Position numbers and translations under genes: made by a program. From Bacteroidaceae bacterium (GTDB taxonomy: Bacteria > Bacteroidota > Bacteroidia > Bacteroidales > Bacteroidaceae): 64,000 nt of DNA. The stretch covers positions 5,352 through 69,351 of the forward strand of contig JAGBPB010000114.1 of assembly GCA_017633615.1 (NCBI GenBank), given 5' to 3'. Every line of letters begins with the position of its first letter. Within the stretch, counting starts at the first letter, position 1. The notes under the pieces are model-generated. The model did no database searches and was not told the DNA's origin. It worked only from the letters and a program-made list of their open reading frames with translations. This document shows positions 16,342 to 24,593 of this stretch, piece after piece.

Positions 16342-17478
16342 ATGTACTTTAAGGACATTATAGGACAGCAGGAGGTGATTGAGCGGCTGGTAAAGGACGC
16401 TCAGCGAGGCACTGTGCCCCACGCTCTGCTGTTCTGTGGTCCTGAAGGTACGGGTAAACTGCAGACAGCAATTGCTTTTGCACGCTATCTGCTCTGCCGT
16501 GACAAGGGTAGCGGGGCTGACTCATGCGGCACATGCCCGTCATGCGTCAAGATGGACAAGCTGGTACACCCGGATCTGCACTTTGTATTCCCCGTCATAA
16601 ACAAGAGCAAAAGTGCAGGCCGTTCCACGGTATCGGACGATGAGATAGCAACCTGGCGTGAGATGGTGCTGGAACATCAGTATTTCGGGTTTGAGGAGTG
16701 GCTCAGTGCCATTGATGCTGAAAACAAGCAGGCCAGTATTTTTGTAACAGAGAGTGAATCTATCACCTCAAAGCTGTCACTTAAATCTGTTGAGGGCGGT
16801 TACAAGATCATGATTATTTGGCATGCGGAGAAGATGAACCCGCAGTGTGCCAACTCCCTGCTCAAGCTGCTAGAGGAGCCACCTGCCGGAACAGTATTCA
16901 TCCTCACTACCGATGCTCCTGAACAGATGCTGGAGACCATACTGAGCCGTACACAGCGCATTGACTTCCGCCGTATACCGGAGCAGATAATTGAGGAACG
17001 GCTTACCGGACCGGGATATTCACTTGATGCCGATACCGCAGCCAGAATAGCCCACTTCAGCGGAGGCAGCTGGCTCAAAGCCATGAGCACCCTGCGCATC
17101 AACACAGAAAGTGAGGAGTTCCTGGATTACTTTATGCAGCTGATGCGCCTCTCTTATGGCCGCAGGCTGAAAGATCTGAAACGGTGGTCAGACAACATTG
17201 CCGGCGGCGGGCGCGAATGGCAGAAACGCTTTCTGGCATACTGCCAGCGCATGATACGTGAGAACTTTATCTGCAACTTCCATCAGCCGGAGCTCAACTA
17301 CCTGACTGAACAGGAACAGCAATTCTCAATAAAGTTCGCTCCGTTTGTGAACGAGAACAATATCATCGGACTTATGGATACACTTTCCGATGCACAAAGA
17401 GATATAGAACAGAACGTTAACTCAAAGATGGTTTTCTTTGACCTCTCATTGAAGACTATCATGCTAATGAAACAATAA
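16342..17478 (+). CDS. holB: DNA polymerase III delta' subunit HolB
   Basis: Clamp-loader subunit that helps load the sliding clamp. The 378 residues show the AAA+ start FKDIIGQQEVIERL, a P-loop-like GPEGTGKLQTA in which the usual Thr/Ser after GK is Leu, and a zinc-binding Cys set (C..CGTCPSC). The delta' block HAEKMNPQCANSLLKLLEEPP and sensor LSRTQRIDFRRI follow. The altered P-loop fits delta', which does not hydrolyse ATP. The gene is followed six bases later by the RicT-like gene, the usual Bacteroidetes order. Confidence 0.92.
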   Translation: MYFKDIIGQQEVIERLVKDAQRGTVPHALLFCGPEGTGKLQTAIAFARYLLCRDKGSGADSCGTCPSCVKMDKLVHPDLHFVFPVINKSKSAGRSTVSDDEIATWREMVLEHQYFGFEEWLSAIDAENKQASIFVTESESITSKLSLKSVEGGYKIMIIWHAEKMNPQCANSLLKLLEEPPAGTVFILTTDAPEQMLETILSRTQRIDFRRIPEQIIEERLTGPGYSLDADTAARIAHFSGGSWLKAMSTLRINTESEEFLDYFMQLMRLSYGRRLKDLKRWSDNIAGGGREWQKRFLAYCQRMIRENFICNFHQPELNYLTEQEQQFSIKFAPFVNENNIIGLMDTLSDAQRDIEQNVNSKMVFFDLSLKTIMLMKQ

Positions 17479-17484
17479 AAAGGA

Positions 17485-18612
17485 ATGGATCGGGATTTCA
17501 TACTCAATAACGGCAGCGGCGGAATTTGCTGCAAAGGATGTGGCAAAGGCATGGGCCAGTTGCACTCTTTTGACTATCTGGCAGGTGTGCCCGGAGCCAA
17601 TGACTGCGAATATGTGGAGGTACAGTTCAAGAACACCCGCAAGGGATTCTTCATCAACTCCAATAACATTCCGCTGGAGAAAGGCGACATCGTGGCCGTT
17701 GAGTCCAATCCCGGTCATGACATAGGCACCGTTACCATGACCGGACGTCTGGTCAAGCTCCAGATGAAGAAGGCCAACCTGCGCCCAGACATAGAGATAA
17801 AGCGCGTCTATCGCAAGGCCCGTGAGGTAGATATGGAGAAGTATGCCGAGGCCAAGGCACGCGAGCACGACACCATGATTCGCTCCCGCCAGATTGCCAA
17901 GGACTTGGGCTTAGAGATGAAGATTGGCGATGTAGAGTATCAGGGTGACGGCCTCAAGGCCATCTTCTACTATATTGCCGATGGCCGCGTTGACTTCCGT
18001 CAGCTCATCAAGGTTCTGGCCGATGCCTTCCACGTACGCATTGAGATGAAGCAGATTGGCGCACGCCAGGAGGCAGGACGTATAGGAGGTATAGGTCCCT
18101 GCGGACGTGAACTCTGCTGCACCACCTGGATGACCAGCTTTGTATCAGTCTCCACCGGTGCCGCACGTTTCCAGGACCTCTCCATGAACCCGCAGAAACT
18201 GGCCGGCCAGTGCGCCAAGCTCAAGTGCTGCCTCAACTATGAGGTTGATGCCTACGTGGAGGCCCAGAAGGGATTCCCCTCACGCGACATTCCGTTGGAG
18301 ACCAAGGACAGCACCTACTATTTCTTCAAGGCCGATATCCTGAACGGACAGCTCTCCTACTCTACCGATAAGGTCTTTGCCGCAAACGTGGAGACCATTA
18401 CTCCCGCCCGTGCTCTTGAGATCATTGCAATGAACCGCAAGGGACAGAAACCCCTGAGCTTGGATGAGAATGCTGTCCACACTGATTCCCGCATAGAGAA
18501 CGACATCCTCACCGACGGTGATCTCTCCCGCTTTGACAAAAAGAAAAAGAAGAAGAAACACCGCCCCAACCGCGGACCCCGTCCCGACAACGGCTCAAAG
18601 CCTCAACAGTGA
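17485..18612 (+). CDS. RicT/YaaT-like PSP1-domain protein
   Basis: A 375-residue protein with the PSP1 C-terminal-like domain found in RicT (YaaT), part of a complex that controls mRNA processing and development in Bacillus. An N-terminal Cys cluster (GGICCKGCGKG) is followed by the conserved PSP1 core: the block from FYYIADGRVDFR to HVRIEMKQIG, GGIGPCGRELCC, and GQCAKLKCCLNYE with further cysteines. The tail is a basic run (DKKKKKKKHRPNRGPRP) that may bind RNA. Its function in Bacteroidales is not established. The TGA stop is the first three bases of the large inverted repeat that follows. Confidence 0.85.
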   Translation: MDRDFILNNGSGGICCKGCGKGMGQLHSFDYLAGVPGANDCEYVEVQFKNTRKGFFINSNNIPLEKGDIVAVESNPGHDIGTVTMTGRLVKLQMKKANLRPDIEIKRVYRKAREVDMEKYAEAKAREHDTMIRSRQIAKDLGLEMKIGDVEYQGDGLKAIFYYIADGRVDFRQLIKVLADAFHVRIEMKQIGARQEAGRIGGIGPCGRELCCTTWMTSFVSVSTGAARFQDLSMNPQKLAGQCAKLKCCLNYEVDAYVEAQKGFPSRDIPLETKDSTYYFFKADILNGQLSYSTDKVFAANVETITPARALEIIAMNRKGQKPLSLDENAVHTDSRIENDILTDGDLSRFDKKKKKKKHRPNRGPRPDNGSKPQQ

Positions 18613-18645
18613 CGCAAAGGGGTCGTTTAACAATGCGTCATTTTT
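18610..18645 (+). terminator. Possible terminator of the holB-ricT run
   Basis: TGACGCA (18610-18616) and TGCGTCA (18634-18640) form a 7-bp stem followed directly by TTTTT (18641-18645). The stem starts at the stop codon itself and lies within the left outer arm of the large inverted repeat. Confidence 0.4.
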
Positions 18646-18888
18646 AGGGGGATGGGAAACAAAAGGGATATATAGTCTCTGAAACTACGCGCTTCGCGCT
18701 ATCCCTCCCATCCCTAATAAGACGCTCTGAAAGACGTGAGCAAACTCCCATCTTCCAGAGCATCTCCTTAGTGACAGGCCCCTCCCGTTCACAAGCCCAC
18801 GGGCGGCCATGGTTTCTGAGACTATATATCCCTTTTGTTTCGCTCGCTTAGGATCAGTGACGCATTGTTAAACGACCCCTTTGCGTCA
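18610..18888. repeat. 279-bp nested inverted repeat between ricT-like gene and rodA
   Basis: Outer arms 18610-18640 and 18858-18888 are perfect 31-bp inverted repeats, each itself ending in TGACGCA/TGCGTCA. Inner arms 18656-18685 and 18812-18841 are 30-bp inverted repeats with one mismatch. Unpaired spacers of 15 and 16 bp separate outer from inner arms. The 126-bp centre holds smaller hairpins (GCGCTTCGCGC near 18690; GCTCTG/CAGAGC at 18724 and 18756). No ORF of note. It could be a MITE-like element, a structured RNA or a very strong bidirectional terminator; sequence alone does not decide. Confidence 0.9.
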
Positions 18889-18901
18889 CCCCTTTGCGTC
18901 A
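18876..18901. repeat. 13-bp tandem direct repeat at the right edge of the element
   Basis: CCCCTTTGCGTCA occurs twice without a gap, 18876-18888 (end of the right outer arm) and 18889-18901, ending one base before the rodA stop. The extra copy looks like slippage or a junction scar of element insertion. Confidence 0.85.
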
Positions 18902-20359
18902 TCAATAGCTGGTTTTGCGTTCGCAGTCGATACGGAGGAAGACCGAGAGGAGGATGGTGAAGCCCCAGAGGGAGGAGCCGCCGTAGCTGAAAAACGGGAG
19001 CGGAATGCCGATAACGGGGGTGATGCCTAATACCATACCTATATTTATAAATAGGTGGAAGAAGAGGATGCATGCCACGGAGTAGCCATAAACACGGCCG
19101 AATACTGATGACTGCCGTTCCGCCAGGAAGATAAGCCTGAGCAGAAGGCTCAGATAGAGCAGTAGCACAAATGCGGAGCCCTTGAATCCCTGCTCCTCAC
19201 CAACGGTGCAGAATATGAAGTCTGTATCCTGCTCAGGAACATACTTGAGCTTGGTCTGGGTGCCTTTCATAAAGCCCTTTCCAGTAAGGCCGCCGGAACC
19301 TATGGCAATCAGTGACTGGTTCACGTTGTAACCTGCACCCTGGGGGTCATTCTCAAGGCCTAAGATCACATTGATACGGGTGCGCTGATGAGGCTGGAGT
19401 ATCTCATTGAAGGCATAATCAACTGAGAACAGATATCCAACTGAAAAGATTCCGAACAGTGCCACCAGAATATATTGGCGGACAATATCCTTGAATGACC
19501 TGAATATGATGTATATGCTTGTTACCAGAATAAGTGCCACCTGAAGCCATGTCACCTTGAAAGGATAGACAGAAAGAGAAAGAGCCAGACCTATCAGCAT
19601 ACCGCCGGTACCCACTCCCAGCACAGTAAGTGCCAGATTGCGCTTATGTGACATGATCCAGATAATAAGGGCCTGCAGAAGCTGTATTATGGTAAGCACC
19701 AGCCAAGTACCCAGCTGGAACGGCTGGTCACCAAAACTCACCGGACTGAATTTTATCTCCAGAATAAAGAACAGTATGGCGCAGAACCCCACCAAGAGAA
19801 CGCTGCCCGTCATCCCCTCACGATACATCACAAGCAGGAATGCCACATATACCAAGGCAGAGCCGGTCTCATTCTGGCATATGATAAGCAGCATGGGCAC
19901 CAGGAATATGGCACAGGCTTTCAGCACATCTTCAAACCGGGACGGACTGAAATCAAACCTGTCAACAAACTTGGCAAGCGCAAGCGCAGTGGCAAACTTG
20001 GCAAACTCCGCCGGCTGCAGGCTCACAGGCCCAAAATGCAGCCATGAACGCGAGCCTTTGGTATCAGAAGCCACAAATATGGTCACCAACAGTGCAAACA
20101 GCAGCACTCCGTATATTATATATGCGTATGCATTATAGAATGTCTGCGTAATAAACAGCATCACTGCCCCTAAGGCAAAGGCACACAGTATCCAGACCAG
20201 TTGCTTGCCGGGACGGGTTGCAAAAGAGAGGAGGTCATTGCTCTCCAAGGTGGCACTGGCTCCGCAGATGCTGAACCAACCGCACACCATTATGGCCACC
20301 ACAATCAGCACGGTAACCCAGTCAAGCCTGCCCAGTATGTTAACGTTCCTCCTTTCCAT
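18902..20359 (-). CDS. rodA: Rod-shape peptidoglycan polymerase RodA
   Basis: SEDS-family glycosyltransferase that polymerises lipid II for cell elongation with PBP2. The 485 residues have about ten membrane segments and the SEDS signatures GSRSWLHFGPVSLQPAEFAK, NETGSALVY, the long periplasmic loop with QSLIAIGSGGLTGKGFMKG and QTDFIFCTVGEEQGF, and GIPLPFFSYGGSS near the C-terminus. It overlaps the end of mrdA by 20 bases and closes the purH-mre operon. Somewhat longer than E. coli RodA, as usual in Bacteroidetes. Confidence 0.95.
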   Translation of the reverse strand: MERRNVNILGRLDWVTVLIVVAIMVCGWFSICGASATLESNDLLSFATRPGKQLVWILCAFALGAVMLFITQTFYNAYAYIIYGVLLFALLVTIFVASDTKGSRSWLHFGPVSLQPAEFAKFATALALAKFVDRFDFSPSRFEDVLKACAIFLVPMLLIICQNETGSALVYVAFLLVMYREGMTGSVLLVGFCAILFFILEIKFSPVSFGDQPFQLGTWLVLTIIQLLQALIIWIMSHKRNLALTVLGVGTGGMLIGLALSLSVYPFKVTWLQVALILVTSIYIIFRSFKDIVRQYILVALFGIFSVGYLFSVDYAFNEILQPHQRTRINVILGLENDPQGAGYNVNQSLIAIGSGGLTGKGFMKGTQTKLKYVPEQDTDFIFCTVGEEQGFKGSAFVLLLYLSLLLRLIFLAERQSSVFGRVYGYSVACILFFHLFINIGMVLGITPVIGIPLPFFSYGGSSLWGFTILLSVFLRIDCERKTSY

Positions 20360-22187
20360 AGTCTATAACCTTTTTGGAATAGGTTTCAACTTTCTGCAGG
20401 CTCTCTTCCGATAAGCCTCCGGTTATGTATTGCTCCATCATGAGAGCGCCGATTGGCACACCATATGTGGCACCGAATCCGCCGTTCTCAACATAGACCG
20501 CAATGGCTATCTGCGGATCATCCATAGGAGCAAATCCCATAAAGACAGAATGGTCTTTACCACGGTTCTGCGCCGTTCCTGTCTTGCCGCACACCACGTA
20601 ATTATCATTATCGGCCGAACGGCAGGTGCCGTCAATGACCGATTGACGCATACCCTTAACCACTATCTCATAGTTCTTCTTATCCACATTCACATAGTGA
20701 CGAGTAACATAGGCCGAATCCAGGCTGTCAACACCCTCAACAGAGCGTACCACATGCGGAGTGATGTAATACCCGCGGTTGGCTATGGTAGCGCCAAGAT
20801 TGGCTATCTGCAACGGCGTAAGCGTAACCTCACCCTGACCTATGGCATTGCTTATGGTAGTAAGACCGTTCCAGGACTTATTGTAATGGCGGTCATAATA
20901 ATCAGAATTGGGAATCATGCCACGGGCCTCACCCGGCAGATCCACGCCAAGGGTGTATCCGAATCCCATATCTACCATATAATCCTTCCATACCGTAAGG
21001 GCCTTCTGCGGAGTTCCGTATTTGGCAGCACCAATCATATAGTAGTAACCCCAGCAGAAATAGCCGTTACATGATGTGGCAATGGCAAAATTGAGTGACA
21101 AAGGCGATGAATGGGCATGACATCCTACCCTAAGGCCACGGAACACAAATCCTCCCGTACACGGATACTGGGTTCGTGTATCAATGATCCCCTCCTGAAG
21201 GAATGTGAGCGCCTGTGATGTCTTGAATGTGGAGCCCGGAGGATATGTACCCTGTATGGTGCGGTTAAGCAGCGGCTTGTCATGGCGGGCAGCCAGTTCC
21301 TGATAGTGTTCACTGCGCTGACGGCCTGACAGCTCTGATGGGTTGAATGAAGGCGCCGATACCATACAGAGTATCTCACCTGTCTTGGGTTCGATGGCCA
21401 CAATGCTGCCTATCTTGTTCTGCATGAGTTTTTCACCCAGCATCTGCAGCTCAATATCAAGGCCCAGGTTCAGGTTACGGCCCGGAAAGGCAGCCTTGTC
21501 AAACTCACCGTCATAGTAGCTGCCCTGAATGCGTCCGTATGCGTCCTTAAGCAGTATCTCGGTACCCTTCTCTCCGCGCAGCTGTGTCTCATAGTATTTC
21601 TCAACACCCTGCTTGCCTATCACGTCACCCTGAGTGTACCAACCGTCATTCTCAATCTCTGCCTTGGATACCTCGCCCAGATCGCCCAGCAGGTGGGCCG
21701 CCGCCTCGTAGTTGTACTTGCGTTGCTGACGTTGGTTGATGCTGAAACCGTTGAAGCGGTAAAGATTCTCCCTAAGGTCCGATATCTCATTGAAAGAGAG
21801 CTGCGCCATAAACACCTGCTCGGTGTATGATGAATAGCCCGGATTCTTACGCAGGTTACGGATATCGGCCATACGGCTATCAAAAAACTCCCTTGTTATA
21901 TCAAGAGTACTGCAGAAAGCAAGGGTATCCAGATCCTTTATGTTTCGGGTAACCACCATCACGTCAAATGATGGCTGGTTGCTCACAATCATACGGCCCT
22001 TACGGTCATAAATAACACCGCGTGTAGGATAGACTGTGCGGTAATAGAGGGCGTTGTTATCGGCCGAATTACGGTATCGTGTATCAACAATCTGAATCTG
22101 GATGAGACGTATCAGGTATATCAGCACAACGGTTATTACCATGATGCCTATCACGAATCTCCTGTTGTCAAACTTGTGGTTCTTCAC
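20340..22187 (-). CDS. mrdA: Penicillin-binding protein 2
   Basis: Transpeptidase of the elongasome. The 615 residues show a short cytoplasmic tail, one membrane anchor (FVIGIMVITVVLIYLIRL), the PBP dimerisation domain (RGVIYDRKGRMIVSN) and the transpeptidase domain with STFK (PPGSTFKTSQALT), SCN (TSCNGYF) and KTGTAQ. The start is a GTG (22187) giving MKNHKFDNRR; upstream MreD ends five bases earlier. Partner of RodA encoded next. Confidence 0.94.
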   Translation of the reverse strand: MKNHKFDNRRFVIGIMVITVVLIYLIRLIQIQIVDTRYRNSADNNALYYRTVYPTRGVIYDRKGRMIVSNQPSFDVMVVTRNIKDLDTLAFCSTLDITREFFDSRMADIRNLRKNPGYSSYTEQVFMAQLSFNEISDLRENLYRFNGFSINQRQQRKYNYEAAAHLLGDLGEVSKAEIENDGWYTQGDVIGKQGVEKYYETQLRGEKGTEILLKDAYGRIQGSYYDGEFDKAAFPGRNLNLGLDIELQMLGEKLMQNKIGSIVAIEPKTGEILCMVSAPSFNPSELSGRQRSEHYQELAARHDKPLLNRTIQGTYPPGSTFKTSQALTFLQEGIIDTRTQYPCTGGFVFRGLRVGCHAHSSPLSLNFAIATSCNGYFCWGYYYMIGAAKYGTPQKALTVWKDYMVDMGFGYTLGVDLPGEARGMIPNSDYYDRHYNKSWNGLTTISNAIGQGEVTLTPLQIANLGATIANRGYYITPHVVRSVEGVDSLDSAYVTRHYVNVDKKNYEIVVKGMRQSVIDGTCRSADNDNYVVCGKTGTAQNRGKDHSVFMGFAPMDDPQIAIAVYVENGGFGATYGVPIGALMMEQYITGGLSEESLQKVETYSKKVIDYGKEER

Positions 22188-22191
22188 CGTG

Positions 22192-22713
22192 TCAGGTATG
22201 TTTTTGACCGGATGATACCGATACCCGTTCAGCCACGAGCATCAATATGAATGTCAGGAGTGAACTGAATACCACCTTCAATGCCAGGACCGACCAGTCG
22301 CCCAGAGGAATGCTGCGCAAAATGAAATAGACGGTATGATGCAATAACGTGAGCAGCAGCAGATAACCCACGAACTGCCTGCCTCCCATTGATATGAATC
22401 CGGGGACAATCACATCATGACGGTCAAGAGGGACAAAGAGTTTCACCAGACCCGGTTGGAACATGGCTAAAAGCGTGGCGGAGGCGGCGTTCAATCCGGG
22501 GGTGGCGGAGAACATATCTATCAGAAGGCCCAATGTGAAAGACCATGTCAGGATAGCTGTTCGTGACATGGAACTGTCAAAGCGGGCTATCATCCAGATA
22601 TAGAACAACGGCGTAACATAACCGAAGAGGGCTATCCTGTTAAGGAACAGTATCTGGAATGCGGCCAGCAGAACCAGAGTCAATAATTTGCGTATGAATG
22701 GTACTGAACCCAT
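22192..22713 (-). CDS. mreD: Rod-shape-determining protein MreD
   Basis: Small polytopic inner-membrane protein of the elongasome. The 173 residues contain about five hydrophobic segments (LLTLVLLAAFQILFLNRIAL, ILTWSFTLGLLIDMFSATPG, FVGYLLLLTLLHHTVYFIL). The position between mreC and mrdA and the motif GLLIDMFSATPGLNAASATL identify it. Three bases separate it from mreC. Confidence 0.9.
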   Translation of the reverse strand: MGSVPFIRKLLTLVLLAAFQILFLNRIALFGYVTPLFYIWMIARFDSSMSRTAILTWSFTLGLLIDMFSATPGLNAASATLLAMFQPGLVKLFVPLDRHDVIVPGFISMGGRQFVGYLLLLTLLHHTVYFILRSIPLGDWSVLALKVVFSSLLTFILMLVAERVSVSSGQKHT

Positions 22714-22716
22714 AGG

Positions 22717-23529
22717 CTAATTACTTATCTGATTATACAAACCATCTATCTCGGCATCAGCGGTACGTAGATGTACGTAAACCCATCTCAAATCTGACAT
22801 GTCAACAGCCAACCTGGCGCTGATCTTGAGCGTATAGCCGTTGCTTGACCTCTCTACGTTGGTTACGGCACCTACAGGAATACCCTCCGGAAATACTGAG
22901 GAGAAACCTGTTGTGACTATGGTATCTCCCCTCCTTACGGCCGAATGGTAAGGCATATCCTTTACCTGGGCAATATAAGGGTCACCACCCTGCCACTCTA
23001 AGAATCCGAAACTTTCACTGCCCTTGATCTTGCAGCTGATACTGGTATTGCCGTTAAGCACCGGCATGATGATTGAATATCTGTTACCGGCCATCATAAC
23101 AGAACCTACCACCCCGTCCGACGAATAAACGCCCATTCCCGGAGCTATCCCGTCACGTCTGCCCTTGTCAATGGTGATGTAGTTGTCATCCTTGCGGACC
23201 GAATTGTCTATGACACGGGCCACGGCAACTCCCTCCGATGAGAGCACTCTCTCTGTCTCCACATACTGGCTGTCAGTAAGCTCATACAGCATACTGCGCA
23301 GCCTGGCGTTCTCTTCAAGAAGGCCGGCATTCTCCTTGCGCAGACCGAAATATTGCTCCACGCCGGTACGCCACTCAAGCAGGGTACCCGACATGACATT
23401 GGCCGACGTCATGAACGCCTCATTCTGCCGGTCATTGAAGCCGAACAGAAGTACCAGCGATAACGTCTCCAGCAGGATGAACAGGAAAACGTAGCTGTGC
23501 CTTACTATAAAATCAAGTAGAGAACGCAC
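22717..23529 (-). CDS. mreC: Rod-shape-determining protein MreC
   Basis: Periplasmic scaffold that links MreB with the cell-wall enzymes. The 270 residues have one N-terminal membrane anchor (YVFLFILLETLSLVLLF), a coiled-coil-like stretch (QYFGLRKENAGLLEENARLR) and the MreC beta domain (ARVIDNSVRKDDNYITIDKG, GDTIVTTGFSSVFPEGIPVG). The start is a GTG at 23529, matching the usual MRxLLxF beginning. It lies 15 bp after mreB. Confidence 0.92.
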   Translation of the reverse strand: MRSLLDFIVRHSYVFLFILLETLSLVLLFGFNDRQNEAFMTSANVMSGTLLEWRTGVEQYFGLRKENAGLLEENARLRSMLYELTDSQYVETERVLSSEGVAVARVIDNSVRKDDNYITIDKGRRDGIAPGMGVYSSDGVVGSVMMAGNRYSIIMPVLNGNTSISCKIKGSESFGFLEWQGGDPYIAQVKDMPYHSAVRRGDTIVTTGFSSVFPEGIPVGAVTNVERSSNGYTLKISARLAVDMSDLRWVYVHLRTADAEIDGLYNQISN

Positions 23530-23544
23530 GGCTACCCTGCAGGA

Positions 23545-24567
23545 TTATCTCATCAGGAATGAGAAACGGTCAACGTTCTTGAGTGCCACTCCGGTACCCT
23601 TGGCAACGCTTAGAAGCGGCTCGGCAGCGACATGGAAATCTATTCCTATCTTGTCAGCCAGACGCTTGCTGATACCACGTAACATTGAACCGCCACCTGA
23701 CAGATAGATACCGTTTTTGAGGATATCGGCATAGAGTTCAGGAGGAGTATTCTCAAGGGCGTTCAGCACAGCCGATTCAATCTTGGCGATGGAGCGGTCA
23801 AGACAATGGGCTATTTCCTGATAGCACACAGGTACTGACATGGGCAGTGCGGTTATCTTGTTGGGGCCGTTCACGATGTAGTCCTCCGGGGCATCTTCAC
23901 CAAGTTCGGTAAGTGCGGCACCTACGTTTATCTTGATACGCTCTGCCATACGCTCGGATACCTTGACATTGTGCTGACGGCCCATATACTCCTGGATATC
24001 GGCAGTGAAATCATCACCGGCCACCTTCACGGAGTTGTTTGACACCAGACCGCCAAGTGAGATAACGGCAATCTCAGTGGTACCGCCACCTATATCGACA
24101 ATCATGTTGCCCTCAGGAGCAAGCACATCGATTCCGATACCGATTGCAGCAGCCATAGGCTCATACAACATATATACCTCACGTCCGCCGGCATGTTCAG
24201 CTGAGTCACGTACAGCACGGAGCTCAACCTCAGTACTGCCTGAAGGAACGCCGATAACCATCTTGAGCGAGGGTGAGAAAAGACGACGGCCGGTGTCAAC
24301 CATACCTATCAGACCGCGCATCATTTGCTCGCAGGCATCAAAGTCAGCTATCACGCCGTTCTTAAGAGGACGGACCACGCGAATGTCCTTATTGGTCTTC
24401 TCATACATCAGTTTGGCCTTGTTACCCACAGCCACCATCTTGTCTGTACGGTTATCAAGGGCAACAATTGAAGGCTCGTTAACTACAATCTTGTCATTGT
24501 GCATTATGATGGTATTGGCAGTGCCAAGATCCATCGATAATTCCTGTGTTAATGAAAATAGTCCCAC
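23545..24567 (-). CDS. mreB: Actin-like cell-shape protein MreB
   Basis: Forms membrane-bound filaments that guide cell-wall synthesis. The 340 residues match MreB along the whole length: SMDLGTANT (phosphate 1), MIGVPSGSTEVE, EPMAAAIGIG, MIVDIGGGTTEIAVISLGG (phosphate 2) and GIYLSGGGSMLRG (adenosine). The start codon is GTG at 24567, giving MGLFSLTQELSMDLG. It follows purH by 26 bp. Confidence 0.96.
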   Translation of the reverse strand: MGLFSLTQELSMDLGTANTIIMHNDKIVVNEPSIVALDNRTDKMVAVGNKAKLMYEKTNKDIRVVRPLKNGVIADFDACEQMMRGLIGMVDTGRRLFSPSLKMVIGVPSGSTEVELRAVRDSAEHAGGREVYMLYEPMAAAIGIGIDVLAPEGNMIVDIGGGTTEIAVISLGGLVSNNSVKVAGDDFTADIQEYMGRQHNVKVSERMAERIKINVGAALTELGEDAPEDYIVNGPNKITALPMSVPVCYQEIAHCLDRSIAKIESAVLNALENTPPELYADILKNGIYLSGGGSMLRGISKRLADKIGIDFHVAAEPLLSVAKGTGVALKNVDRFSFLMR

Positions 24568-24593
24568 TGTAGTATTGTCTTATGCGTTATGAA

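Noticed and set aside
18822..19073. Minus-strand frame overlapping the rodA end and the large inverted repeat
   Set aside because: It is an out-of-frame shadow of rodA running into the repeat; Pro/Arg/His-rich composition and no homologue recognised.
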